Assembly (NCBI GenBank): GCA_963837635.1
Contig: CAWINY010000007.1
Span: 868,001 to 932,000, forward strand
Length of the DNA: 64,000 nt
Direction: 5' to 3'
Source of the DNA: CAWINY01 sp963837635
Lineage (GTDB): Bacteria > Acidobacteriota > Terriglobia > Terriglobales > Acidobacteriaceae
Shown here: piece by piece, positions 1 to 10,847 of the stretch
Position numbering within the stretch: position 1 is the stretch's first letter
How the letters are laid out: every line of letters begins with the position of its first letter
Notes under the pieces: model-generated
Told to the model about the DNA's origin: nothing
The model's input: only the letters and a program-made list of their open reading frames with translations
Databases searched by the model: none
Program-made: the position numbers and the translations under genes

Positions 1-146
1 CCGCCACCTATCCGGCGAACGCGCTCTTCTTCTATTGGAGTTATCGGCGCCGTGAATCGGGCAAGCGGCTGTGGTGGCTGGCGCCGATGATCGACATCGG
101 CTCCCACTCGGTAGGCACCTGGTCGGGAGCGAGATTCCTGAAGTAA
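1..146 (+). CDS. 3' end of an unidentified gene (partial)
   Basis: An open frame enters from the left edge (first full codon at base 3) and stops at TAA 144-146, giving the last 47 residues of a protein. The tail is rich in aromatic and basic residues (FFYWSYRRRESGKRLWWLAP) with no motif that I recognise. It could be the cytoplasmic end of a membrane protein, but nothing proves that. The start and most of the protein lie outside the window. The reading is supported only by frame continuity and reasonable composition, so it stays a hypothetical fragment. Confidence 0.45.
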   Translation, partial: ATYPANALFFYWSYRRRESGKRLWWLAPMIDIGSHSVGTWSGARFLK

Positions 147-152
147 GTTCGC

Positions 153-364
153 AAAAACTTTTTTACCGCAGAGGACGCAGAGTGCGCGGAGGAAGATCGC
201 GGAGAAAAATTCAACGCGAAGTCGCTAAGGCGCGAAGAGACCGAATGCACGACCCCGGACGGTATAGGTTTCTTGGATTTCTATTATCTTCCTTAGCGTC
301 TTCGCGCCTTCGCGTTGAAAGAATTCCTCCGCACTCTCTGCGTCCTCGGCGGTGAAAGGTTTTA
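153..364. repeat. Long imperfect inverted repeat (hairpin) between the partial gene and nadC
   Basis: Left arm about 153-236 and right arm about 291-364 are near reverse complements. Both carry the modules ACCGCaGAGGACGCAGAG and TCAACGCGAAG...GCGCGAAG. The right arm runs into the nadC stop codon (362-364, minus strand). Half-copies of the same module occur near 15060-15110 and 41213-41272. It behaves as a dispersed repeat and could fold into a terminator-like hairpin for convergent transcripts. Confidence 0.75.
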
Positions 365-1240
365 CGCCGGGCTGACGTTCATATTGAGATTCGCAGCCGT
401 GGACGAGTGGGTGAGTGCGCCCACCGAGATGAAGTCCACGCCGGCCTCCGCGAACTCGCGGACGTTTGCCAGCACAATGCCGCCGCTAGCTTCCAGCGGG
501 ATGCGGCGGGTGTGATGCTGCACCCGATCGACGGCGCTGCGGCACTGTTCCGGCGTCATGTTGTCCAGCAGGATGGCGTCGGCGCCGGCCGCGAGCGCCT
601 CGTTGAGTTCCGCCTCGGTGCGCACTTCGATTTCGACCAACTGATCGCGGCGGCGATTCTTCAGCGCCAGCTCCAGCGCCCCGGCTACGCCGCCGGCCAG
701 CGCAATATGATTGTTCTTGATCAGCACGCCATCCGACAGATCCAGCCGATGGTTGACGCCACCACCGCAGGTGACCGCGTACTTGTCGAGCTGACGCAGG
801 CCGGGCACGGTCTTGCGCGTATCCAGGATGTGCGTCTCGGTGCCGGCAATCGCGTCCACAAAGCGCCGCGTCAGGGTGGCGACGCCGCTCAACCGCTGCA
901 TCATGTTCAGCAGCACGCGCTCGCAGGACAGCAGGGCTCGCGCGTTGTGGCGGATGATGGCGATCGTTTGCCCTTCGCGCAGGCGCACGCCGTCGAAGGC
1001 CTCGGGGTTGATGCTGATGTTGGCGATGCTCGGGTTCTGCCCGCTCAGGTGCGCGAAGACGTCGAAGATGCGCTCGACCAGGCCGATTCCCGCCAGCACG
1101 CAATCCTGCTTGGCGCGGATGGTGGCGACCCCCTGCTGCCGCGGGTCGATGCAGAGAGCCGTGGTGGTGTCGCTGGTGGCGCGATCCTCGATCAGCGCCA
1201 TTTCCACAATTGCGGTGATGCGGCGTGAGTTCCAGTCCAT
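362..1240 (-). CDS. nadC: Nicotinate-nucleotide pyrophosphorylase (quinolinate phosphoribosyltransferase)
   Basis: Converts quinolinate and PRPP to nicotinate mononucleotide in de novo NAD synthesis, in the cytosol. The 292-residue length is normal for the family. The N-terminal half has the family pattern around LIEDRATSDTTT. The C-terminal barrel shows HILDTRKTVPGLR, GGGVNHRLDLSDGVLIKNNH, the DAILLDNM segment and the phosphate-binding EASGGI near the end. The start ATG lies 4 bases after the valS stop codon, so nadC is almost certainly cotranscribed with, and translationally dependent on, valS. No nadA or nadB is in the window. Identification is firm from the motifs. Confidence 0.96.
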   Translation of the reverse strand: MDWNSRRITAIVEMALIEDRATSDTTTALCIDPRQQGVATIRAKQDCVLAGIGLVERIFDVFAHLSGQNPSIANISINPEAFDGVRLREGQTIAIIRHNARALLSCERVLLNMMQRLSGVATLTRRFVDAIAGTETHILDTRKTVPGLRQLDKYAVTCGGGVNHRLDLSDGVLIKNNHIALAGGVAGALELALKNRRRDQLVEIEVRTEAELNEALAAGADAILLDNMTPEQCRSAVDRVQHHTRRIPLEASGGIVLANVREFAEAGVDFISVGALTHSSTAANLNMNVSPA

Positions 1241-1244
1241 TTTT

Positions 1245-4025
<2,781 letters not shown>

Positions 4026-4109
4026 CTTGATTAACCGATTCGAGGTGAACAGGTGATGTTACAGGCCGGGTGAAAACGGGGTCAAACGGAGGACCGATGC
4101 GAAGCTGCC

Positions 4110-4310
4110 GATTCCGAGCGTGGGGCACAAGACCTGTTCGACATAGGCAAGGAAGATGTCAGCGTCGGTAGCTTCGTCGATGGTCATCGCCGCATTGATT
4201 CCGCCCAAGCGCATGGCCGCCAGAATGGTCAGGATCTTCCAGTTGCCGCCGGGCGTGGATTCATGGATTCGGCGGCCATCCACACGGCGTCCGTAGAGCC
4301 TTGTGTATGC
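4110..4310 (-). pseudogene. IS630-family transposase remnant (internal fragment)
   Basis: About 65 codons of an open frame match the DDE-core region of IS630-type transposases: an RLYGRRVDGRRIH-type stretch, then GGNWKILTILAAMRLGGI, and FLAYVEQVLCPTL, which carries the conserved spacing of that family. The surrounding frame (4059-4382) has unrelated ends, and no terminal inverted repeats or start region are visible, so this is a short decayed piece. It lies between valS and the SDR gene and says that an IS630 element once landed here. Family assignment rests on motif recall, not on a search. Confidence 0.7.
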
Positions 4311-4394
4311 TTTCTCCAGATCGACGTGGCCGACATTCAAGGCGCAGACTTCCCCGCGCCCGGATGCCTGTGAAATCGGCAATCGAAAATTGAA

Positions 4395-5213
4395 TCACAC
4401 GCCGTGCGTGTTCTCGCTGCCCATACCTTCCGGCTTCATGAATCGCGCCATCCCCCACTCGACCAGTCCCGGAGCGAGCTGGTAGAGGCGAATGAACGCC
4501 GCGTAATAGGCGGGCACGATGACCTCCCGCCGGCGCCTGAGGTAGGCGCGCAGGACGGCCCGCGCCACCGGCTCCGCTGCGGCGCCTCGCTCGGGCGATT
4601 GTCGCCGGCCGCTCGCCATCTTGCCGCGCACAACGTTGGCGCTGAAATTGGTGCGAATGTAACCCGGACACACGGTAATAACGTTGATCCCCGTGCCTCG
4701 CAATTCCAGGTTGGCGGCCTTGCCGATCGCGTTCAGCGCGAATTTCGTCGCGCTATACGCCGCCCCGAACGGAATGGGGAGATGCCCGGCAACGCTCGAG
4801 ATGTTGATTATGGTGCCGCTTGCCTGCCGGCGCATGATGGCCGCCGCGACCTGCATGCCATCGATGGCGCCGAACAGGTTGGTGTCGAACATCGCGCGGC
4901 ACTGGGCCATATCCATGTCGGCCACGGAGTCGGCCAAGCCATGGCCTGCATTGTTGACCCAGATGTCGATCCGGCCATAACGCGCCATCGCGTCCTGCGC
5001 GAGGCGCTCGATTTGCGGGCGCGAACGCACGTCGCAGCCCAGGGCCAAAGTTCGCTCCGGGGTGCCGATCCGCGCGCGGGCGGCCTCCACCCGCTGCAGC
5101 TCGCGCGAGGAGAGCACCACCGCCGCGCCTTGGTCGACGAACAACTTGGCAATCGCCTCGCCGATGCCCATCGAAGCACCGGTAATCACCGCCACTTTCC
5201 CGGATAAGCTCAT
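4395..5213 (-). CDS. Short-chain dehydrogenase/reductase (SDR, classical type)
   Basis: NAD(P)-dependent oxidoreductase of the classical SDR family; substrate unknown. From the chosen ATG (5213) it is 272 residues. It shows the nucleotide-binding TGASMGIG at 11-18, NNAG at 87-90, Ser139/140, and the catalytic pair Y153 and K157 (YSATK), followed by PGYIRTNF. The frame extends 12 codons further upstream, but the ATG at 5213 is preferred. It gives the canonical SDR start, and a TACATT hexamer ends exactly 7 bases before it, which suggests a leaderless message. Downstream is the IS630 scar; upstream is the divergent LON-domain gene. Similarity to membrane-associated SDRs in the C-terminal 80 residues (YYAAFIRLYQLAPGLVEW) is only suggestive. 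Confidence 0.93.
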   Translation of the reverse strand: MSLSGKVAVITGASMGIGEAIAKLFVDQGAAVVLSSRELQRVEAARARIGTPERTLALGCDVRSRPQIERLAQDAMARYGRIDIWVNNAGHGLADSVADMDMAQCRAMFDTNLFGAIDGMQVAAAIMRRQASGTIINISSVAGHLPIPFGAAYSATKFALNAIGKAANLELRGTGINVITVCPGYIRTNFSANVVRGKMASGRRQSPERGAAAEPVARAVLRAYLRRRREVIVPAYYAAFIRLYQLAPGLVEWGMARFMKPEGMGSENTHGV

Positions 5214-5219
5214 GCCGCC

Positions 5220-5225
5220 AATGTA
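5220..5225 (-). promoter_or_regulatory. Putative -10 hexamer TACATT of the SDR gene
   Basis: On the minus strand TACATT ends 7 bases before the ATG at 5213. No Shine-Dalgarno sequence lies in the gap, so transcription would begin at or next to the ATG. Confidence 0.5.
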
Positions 5226-5285
5226 CAGGGGAGGGCTGAGAGTTTCCAACTTGTCAATCGAAGCCGTGTCTTTGCTTGGCGTTGT

Positions 5286-5291
5286 TACAAT
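5286..5291 (+). promoter_or_regulatory. Putative -10 hexamer TACAAT of the LON-domain gene
   Basis: TACAAT, preceded by TGT as in an extended -10, ends 7 bases before the GTG start at 5298. No recognisable -35 at the usual distance. Predicts a leaderless transcript. Confidence 0.6.
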
Positions 5292-5297
5292 CCCTAC

Positions 5298-5906
5298 GTG
5301 GCCCAGCTATTGCCGATCTTTCCTCTCGACCTGGTGCTCCTGCCCGGCGCACCTCTGCCCCTGCACATCTTCGAGGAGCGCTACAAGGAGATGATCGGCG
5401 AGTGCCTCGATCAGCAGCGCGAGTTCGGCGTAGTGCGCAGCAAAGAGGGCGGACTGGCCGAGATCGGCTGCACCGCCGAGATCGTTTCCGTGGAGAAACG
5501 CTACGACGATGGCCGCATGGACATCGCCACCGAGGGCCGCCGGCGCTTCGAGATCGTGCACCTGGATCATGAGCGCTCGTTCCTGTGCGCCGAGGTCCTG
5601 TTCCTCAATGACGAGCCGGAGCCGCCCGCCACCGAGCGCATCCAGCGCATCCTCGAACTTCACGCGGAGGCCATTAACGTCCTTGGCATGGAAGACGAAC
5701 CGCCCACCCCGGACGAGGCACAACTCTCCTATATCCTGGCAGCGCTGTTACCCATCGATTTGGACTTCAAGCAAACCTTGTTGGGGGTGCGCTCCGAGTC
5801 CGAGCGCCTGGAAGGGTTGATCGAACTCTACGAAACCATGATCCCCGAACTCCGCAAGGCCATCCGTCGCCAGAAGAAGGCCGGCGGCAACGGCCACGTG
5901 CCCTAG
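5298..5906 (+). CDS. LON peptidase N-terminal (substrate-binding) domain protein
   Basis: A 202-residue protein made only of the N-terminal LON domain; it has no ATPase or protease part. The N-terminus LPIFPLDLVLLPGAPLPLHIFE is the family signature (beta strand then HIFEERY), followed by FGVV, an EIGCTAEIV-like strand and a helical C-terminus. Stand-alone proteins of this type are widespread, with poorly known function; a role in recognising unfolded or damaged protein is inferred from the domain. Start is GTG 5298, chosen because the promoter-like TACAAT ends 7 bases before it. It is divergent from the SDR gene and about 100 bases ahead of metH, with its own promoter candidate between. The true Lon protease is at 21 kb. 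Confidence 0.9.
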   Translation: MAQLLPIFPLDLVLLPGAPLPLHIFEERYKEMIGECLDQQREFGVVRSKEGGLAEIGCTAEIVSVEKRYDDGRMDIATEGRRRFEIVHLDHERSFLCAEVLFLNDEPEPPATERIQRILELHAEAINVLGMEDEPPTPDEAQLSYILAALLPIDLDFKQTLLGVRSESERLEGLIELYETMIPELRKAIRRQKKAGGNGHVP

Positions 5907-5947
5907 GCTGGAGATCAAACCTCAGCCCAACCTCGTATTGAACCCGC

Positions 5948-5953
5948 TACAAT
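5948..5953 (+). promoter_or_regulatory. Putative -10 hexamer TACAAT upstream of metH
   Basis: TACAAT 60 bases before the preferred metH ATG, in the gap after the LON-domain gene. No convincing -35, and no cobalamin riboswitch fits in this short gap. Confidence 0.4.
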
Positions 5954-6013
5954 AAAGAGATTCCTCCGCTATTGGCTTCGGTCCGCCGAGCCTTCGCCGA
6001 GGCCTTTTCGAAT

Positions 6014-9000
6014 ATGAGCGATTTTCTAAAAGCATTGGAGCAGCGCGTCGTTATCTATGACGGCGCGATGGGCACCAACATTCAGAAGCGGCAACCCTCG
6101 CCCGACGACTATTGGGGCAAAGAGGGCTGCAGCGAGGTGCTCGTGCTCAGCCGCCCGGACATCATCCGGGACGTGCATGCGGCCTTCCTCGCCGTGGGCT
6201 GCGACGTGGTGGAAACCAACACCTTCGGCGCCACCCGCATCGTGCTCGGCGAATACGATATGCAGGATCAGGTGCGCGAGGTCAACCTCGCCGCCATCAA
6301 GCTAGCCCGCGAGGCCGCTGCCCAGTTCTCCACCCCGGACAAGCCGCGCTTCGTCGCCGGCTCGATTGGACCCACCACCAAGCTGCCGTCGCTGGGACAC
6401 ATCAGCTTCGACAAGATGGTCGCCGCGTATGTCGAGCAGGTCGATGCCCTGATCGAGGGTGGAGTCGACGTTTTGCTGGTGGAAACCGCGCAGGATCTGC
6501 TGCAGGCAAAAGCCGCCCTGGTGGCCTGCTTCGATTCGCTGCGCAAGGCCGGCAAGCGTCTCCCGGTTACGGTTCAAGTGACCTTGGAAGCGACCGGGAC
6601 CATGCTGCTGGGCACGGAAATCGGCGCGGCGCTGACCGCGCTGGAGCCGTTCGATGTCGACATCATCGGCATGAACTGCGCCACCGGCCCGCTGGAGATG
6701 ACCGACGCCGTCCGCTATCTCAGCCTTAACTCGCCCAAGCACATCTCCGTGCTACCCAATGCCGGGCTTCCGCAGAACGTGGGCGGGCACGCGGTGTACA
6801 TGCTCAAGCCGGAAGAACTGGCGCAGCACCACAAGCACTTCATCGAGGAGTTCGGAGTTCGTATTGTGGGCGGATGCTGCGGCACCACGCCGGAGCACCT
6901 GAAGGCCGTGGTCGATGTCTGTGCTCACCTCACTCCGAAGCCGCGCTATGTGAAGCCGGTGGCCGCCGCCTCGAGCGCCTACACCTCCGTGCCGCTGGAC
7001 CTTGAGCCCAAGCCGCTGGTTGTGGCCGAGGAGATGAACACCACCACGCGCGTGGCCCAATTCCGCGAGCTGGTGCAGGCAGGCAAGTATGACGACATCC
7101 TGTCGCTGGCCAAACGTCTGGTGAACGAAGGCTCGCACATGCTGGACCTCTGCTGCGCCATCGTGGGCGAGGATGAAAAGGCCTACGTGAGCGCGGTGCT
7201 GGACAAGATCGCCACCCGCGTGCCCGCGCCGATCCTGGTGGACACGACGGAAGCCGACGTGTTGGAAGAAGCGCTCAAGCGCATTCCCGGGAAGTCGATT
7301 ATTAACTCGATCAATCTCGAAGACGGCGAAAAGCGCACCTCGAAGGTGTTACCCCTGGCTAAGCGCTATGGCGCGGCGGTGATCTGCCTGACCATTGATG
7401 AAGACGGCATGGCGCTGACCACCGACAAGAAGGTCGCTATCGCGGAGCGGATCTATCGCCTCGCGACTGAAAAGTATGGCATGCGGGGAGTGGACCTGAT
7501 CTTCGATGCGCTCACCCTGCCCATCTCCACCGGCCAGGAAGACTATCGTACGGCGGGCATTGAGACGCTGCGCGCAGTGAAGCGCATCAAAGAACGACTG
7601 CCCGATGTGAAGACTATCCTAGGCGTCAGCAATATCAGCTTCGGTCTTTCAGCGTACTCTCGCCGCGTGCTGAACTCGGTCTTTATGCACGAAGCGGTGG
7701 ACCATGGCCTCGACATGGCCATCGTCAACTATTCGAAGATTTATCCGCTATACAAGATCCCGCAGGCCGAGGTGGAGCTGGCGCGCAAGCTCGTGTATCA
7801 CGACACGGCTGCCGGCGATCCCCTGCAGCTTTACATGCAGCACTTTGCAGGCATGGACAAGACCGCGGAAGCGCCCAAACCGGAAGTCGATACCCTCTCG
7901 ATCGAGGACAAGCTGAAGTTTTGCATCGTGCAGGGCGACAAATCGGTCGGGCAAGGCGAGCACAAACGAAGCCTGGAAGAGCTGCTGGAAGAGGCGCTCG
8001 GCACCTACACGCCACTGGATTTGATCAACAACGTCCTCCTGGACGGCATGCGTACGGTGGGCGAGTTGTTTGGCACACGCAAGATGCAATTGCCGTCGGT
8101 GCTGGATTCGGCGGCGGTGATGAAGCAGGCAGTCGGGTACCTGGAGCCGAAGATGGAACGGGCCGAGGGCTCGCGCAAGGGCACACTGGTGCTCGCCACG
8201 GTCAAGGGCGACGTGCACGACATCGGCAAGAACCTGGTGGACATCATCCTGAGCAACAACGGCTTCAAGGTGGTGAACCTCGGGATCAAGCAGCCGGCCA
8301 GCGAGATTATCAAGGCGGCCATTGAACACAAGGCGGACGCCATCGGGCTGAGCGGTCTGTTGGTGAAGTCCACGCTGGAGATGAAATACGTTGTCCAGGA
8401 TTTGCAGGAGCAGGGACTGAAGTATCCGGTGATCTGCGGCGGCGCCGCACTCACGCGCAAGTACGTGGAAGACGACCTGCGCCGCGAGTATTCTTCCTCG
8501 GTGTTCTACGGCGGCGATGCCTTCGACGGCCTGCACGTGATGGAAGACATCACCAGCGCCGAAAGGCGCGAATCCCGTCTGGCCGAGGGGCGCATGGTGA
8601 AGGAGTTCGCCCGCGCCGCCGCGGCCGGCGAAGAGGGAACGGTCTCGACCGAGCGCAGCGAGGTGGTCGGCCCAGCGCCGAATATTCCCAAACCTCCGTT
8701 CTGGGGCGCGCGTGTACGCCGCGACTTTGACCTTCGCGACATTTTTCAATACATCAATCAGACCGCACTGTTCAAGAACCAGTGGCAGCTCAAGACCGCT
8801 ACCCAGGAAGACTACGGCAAGCTGTTGGAAGAGAAGTTCAAGCCCACGCTGCAGCAGTTGCAAGACGAGATCATCGCCAGCGGAGTGTTCGAGCCGAAAG
8901 CCGTGTACGGTTATTGGCCCGCCCAGAGCGAAGGAAACGACGTCATCGTTTACGATCCCACATCCTTGGCCTCCGCATCTTCGGAACCCGCATCTTTGAA

Positions 9001-9571
9001 AGGGCGCGGCTTCAGCCGCGCCGCTAGCGGACACTCTAACGAAGGGGCTTTAGCCCCTGAGGGCCTTCGCGAACTTTTGCGCTTCACCTTCCCTCGCCAA
9101 AAGGAAGGACGCAAGCTCTGCATCGCCGACTTCTTCGCGCCGAAGTCGTCAGGCCAGATGGACACGCTAGGACTGTCGCTGGTCACCATCGGTGAGCGCG
9201 CGTCCAAGGAGACGGCACGCCTGTTCGAGTCCGGCGAGTACACGCGTTATCTCTATCTGCACGGGCTAAGTGTTGAAACCGCCGAGGCGCTGGCCGAGTA
9301 CCTCCATAAATTGATGCGCGAGGAGTTGGGTATCGCGGGCGAGGATTCGGCGCACATCCGCGACCTGTTCCACCAGAAGTACCGGGGCTCGCGCTTTTCG
9401 TTTGGCTATCCTGCGTGTCCGAACCTGGAGGACCAGACCAAGCTGTTCGCCCTGCTCAAGCCGGAGGAGACGGTTGGCGTGCGCCTGACCACCGGATTTC
9501 TGCTTGAGCCGGAGCAATCGACCAGCGCGCTGGTGGTGCATCATCCCGCGGCCAAGTACTTTGTCGCCTAG
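6014..9571 (+). CDS. metH: Cobalamin-dependent methionine synthase, with a repeat-derived insertion
   Basis: Transfers methyl from 5-methyl-THF through cobalamin to homocysteine. From ATG 6014 it is 1185 residues, about full length. In order: homocysteine-binding barrel with the start signature VIYDGAMGTNIQ and zinc cysteines (GMNCATGP, VGGCCGTTP); pterin-binding barrel; B12 cap and B12-binding domain with KGDVHDIGKN, whose His is the lower cobalt ligand; C-terminal AdoMet reactivation domain with CIADFFAPK and GYPACPN. The frame could begin at a TTG at 5972, but ATG 6014 starts the conserved region. The oddity is a stretch of about 25 residues near 992-1018 (bases about 8990-9068) rich in Ser, Ala and Gly. 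It is encoded by a dispersed palindromic repeat lying in frame in the reactivation domain. The rest of the domain is intact, so the enzyme is probably still functional. Confidence 0.97.
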   Translation: MSDFLKALEQRVVIYDGAMGTNIQKRQPSPDDYWGKEGCSEVLVLSRPDIIRDVHAAFLAVGCDVVETNTFGATRIVLGEYDMQDQVREVNLAAIKLAREAAAQFSTPDKPRFVAGSIGPTTKLPSLGHISFDKMVAAYVEQVDALIEGGVDVLLVETAQDLLQAKAALVACFDSLRKAGKRLPVTVQVTLEATGTMLLGTEIGAALTALEPFDVDIIGMNCATGPLEMTDAVRYLSLNSPKHISVLPNAGLPQNVGGHAVYMLKPEELAQHHKHFIEEFGVRIVGGCCGTTPEHLKAVVDVCAHLTPKPRYVKPVAAASSAYTSVPLDLEPKPLVVAEEMNTTTRVAQFRELVQAGKYDDILSLAKRLVNEGSHMLDLCCAIVGEDEKAYVSAVLDKIATRVPAPILVDTTEADVLEEALKRIPGKSIINSINLEDGEKRTSKVLPLAKRYGAAVICLTIDEDGMALTTDKKVAIAERIYRLATEKYGMRGVDLIFDALTLPISTGQEDYRTAGIETLRAVKRIKERLPDVKTILGVSNISFGLSAYSRRVLNSVFMHEAVDHGLDMAIVNYSKIYPLYKIPQAEVELARKLVYHDTAAGDPLQLYMQHFAGMDKTAEAPKPEVDTLSIEDKLKFCIVQGDKSVGQGEHKRSLEELLEEALGTYTPLDLINNVLLDGMRTVGELFGTRKMQLPSVLDSAAVMKQAVGYLEPKMERAEGSRKGTLVLATVKGDVHDIGKNLVDIILSNNGFKVVNLGIKQPASEIIKAAIEHKADAIGLSGLLVKSTLEMKYVVQDLQEQGLKYPVICGGAALTRKYVEDDLRREYSSSVFYGGDAFDGLHVMEDITSAERRESRLAEGRMVKEFARAAAAGEEGTVSTERSEVVGPAPNIPKPPFWGARVRRDFDLRDIFQYINQTALFKNQWQLKTATQEDYGKLLEEKFKPTLQQLQDEIIASGVFEPKAVYGYWPAQSEGNDVIVYDPTSLASASSEPASLKGRGFSRAASGHSNEGALAPEGLRELLRFTFPRQKEGRKLCIADFFAPKSSGQMDTLGLSLVTIGERASKETARLFESGEYTRYLYLHGLSVETAEALAEYLHKLMREELGIAGEDSAHIRDLFHQKYRGSRFSFGYPACPNLEDQTKLFALLKPEETVGVRLTTGFLLEPEQSTSALVVHHPAAKYFVA
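9000..9066 (+). repeat. Palindromic repeat of the 'ggggctttagcccc' family inside metH
   Basis: Two small palindromes, GCGCGGCTTCAGCCGCGCC and GGGGCTTTAGCCCC, lie in tandem within the metH reading frame. The same modules build the intergenic element at 12410-12548 and are partly present at 15131-15200. The frame stays open through the repeat. Confidence 0.8.
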
Positions 9572-9586
9572 CCGAGAAGCAGGAGC

Positions 9587-9649
9587 GCCGCTGATTAACG
9601 CTGATCAGAGAACGCTTGGTTCTTTATCCGATCAGCGTTCATCAGCGGC
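9587..9649. repeat. Inverted repeat after metH
   Basis: Arms 587-606 and 630-649 of the 9 kb block (GCCGCTGATTAACGCTGATC and its near complement) form a long hairpin between metH and the acyltransferase gene. It could act as a terminator. A related copy lies inside the signal-peptide region of the gene at 10840-12390. Confidence 0.75.
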
Positions 9650-9663
9650 TACTTACACTGCGC

Positions 9664-9669
9664 TACACT
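9664..9669 (+). promoter_or_regulatory. Putative -10 hexamer TACACT of the acyltransferase gene
   Basis: TACACT ends 8 bases before the ATG at 9677, with no Shine-Dalgarno sequence between. Confidence 0.4.
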
Positions 9670-9676
9670 GAAGTCG

Positions 9677-10789
9677 ATGCCTCCTCGTCGCCAACTCCAT
9701 GCCCTTACTGGAATCCGCTTCTTCGCCGCCTTCAATGTGCTGCTGTTCCACCTCTGGGGCGGCAAGCACATTCAGCCGCACAACTGGGCGCTGACGGGAA
9801 TTGTTTCCGGCGGCTATGTGGGTGTCAGCTTCTTCTTCGTGCTGTCGGGTTTCATTCTGGCGTACGCCTACGGCCCTGAGCGTGTGGCCCGGCTCGACCT
9901 GCGCAGCTTTTGGACGGCGCGCTTTGCCCGCATCTATCCCGTCTATGCCCTGAGTCTGGCGACCACTGCGGCCTGGTTCTTCACCTCGCCGCTTGGGCCG
10001 AAGCTTGTTCCCGCGCTGAAGGTCATCACCATGACCCAAGCGATCACGCCGACTGACGCCATGGCGTGGAACTATCCAGCATGGACCATGACCACGGAAA
10101 TCAGTTTCTATCTGCTGTTTCCATTCGTGGCTCCGACGATCGCGCGGCTGTCGCAGCGGGCGCTGATTCGGTTTGCTGTCGTGACGTGGTTTGTACTGAT
10201 CGCCTTCCCGGTGACGTACATGATCGTCGCGCCGGATGGTATTCACCATGCCGCCAGCAACTACGGCGCCTTCTGGCTCAACCTGATGAAGTTCAATCCG
10301 GTGCCGCACATCCCCGAGTTTCTCATCGGGCTCGCTTTAGGCTACCGATTCGCGGCATCGGCACCGAATACCAAGCGGGGAGACTTGCTCGCCATTGCCG
10401 GGCTGACACTCTCCCTGGGCCTGCTCGCATTCAGCGCGCATATTCCCTACGTCCTTCTGCACAGCGGATTGATGGTGCCGGGATTCTCCCTGCTGCTTTA
10501 TGGATTGGCGGAAGGCCGAATCCTCTCGCGCATCTTCGGGGTCGGAGTTTTGTACGTTCCCGGTGAAGCCAGCTATGCGCTCTACATCCTTCAGGTACCG
10601 GTTTACTTGTGGTTGGACAAGTATGGCGTGATGCGCAGCCAGCACTACGTTCTCATCTATTTGGCCGCCTGCGTTGTAGTCTCAATCCTTGCGCTCAAGC
10701 TGGTCGAGGAACCTGCGCGCGATGTCATCCGCCGATTGCTTTCAAGCGCACAGCCAGCGATCTCACCGGCAGCAGTGTCCGGTCGTTAG
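9677..10789 (+). CDS. Acyltransferase 3 family membrane protein (OafA/YrhL type)
   Basis: A 370-residue polytopic membrane protein with about ten hydrophobic segments. Proteins of this family transfer acyl groups, often acetyl, to surface sugars. The start motif PRRQLHALTGIRFFAAFNVLLFHLW has the conserved R-x10-H pattern (Arg at the start, catalytic His in the first membrane helix). The next signature GGYVGVSFFFVLSGFILAYAY and RFARIYPVYALSL are typical. The ATG is preceded by a promoter-like TACACT rather than a ribosome site. The gene ends inside the left arm of an inverted repeat whose right arm holds the stop codon of the convergent gene. No sugar-synthesis partners are adjacent, so the substrate is unknown. 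Confidence 0.92.
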   Translation: MPPRRQLHALTGIRFFAAFNVLLFHLWGGKHIQPHNWALTGIVSGGYVGVSFFFVLSGFILAYAYGPERVARLDLRSFWTARFARIYPVYALSLATTAAWFFTSPLGPKLVPALKVITMTQAITPTDAMAWNYPAWTMTTEISFYLLFPFVAPTIARLSQRALIRFAVVTWFVLIAFPVTYMIVAPDGIHHAASNYGAFWLNLMKFNPVPHIPEFLIGLALGYRFAASAPNTKRGDLLAIAGLTLSLGLLAFSAHIPYVLLHSGLMVPGFSLLLYGLAEGRILSRIFGVGVLYVPGEASYALYILQVPVYLWLDKYGVMRSQHYVLIYLAACVVVSILALKLVEEPARDVIRRLLSSAQPAISPAAVSGR

Positions 10790-10847
10790 TCGTTCGTCGT
10801 TTGCCCTACGGATTGAGTTTGCGAGCTAACGACCAACGACTAACGAC
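10782..10847. repeat. Inverted repeat holding the stop codons of two convergent genes
   Basis: Arms 10782-10803 (GTCGTTAGTCGTTCGTCG...) and 10827-10847 (TAACGACCAACGACTAACGAC) pair imperfectly. The left arm contains the TAG of the acyltransferase gene (10787-10789); the right arm, read on the minus strand, contains the TAG of the substrate-binding protein gene (10840-10842). Probably also a bidirectional terminator. Confidence 0.75.

Noticed and set aside
407..1228. Long open frame antisense to nadC
   Set aside because: High-GC shadow frame; the product has no family features and the opposite strand is a clear nadC.
5907..6013. Cobalamin riboswitch upstream of metH
   Set aside because: The gap is about 100 bases, too short for a B12 riboswitch, and lacks its B12-box sequence.
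7748..9034. Open frame antisense to metH
   Set aside because: Shadow of the conserved metH frame; no ribosome site or domain.
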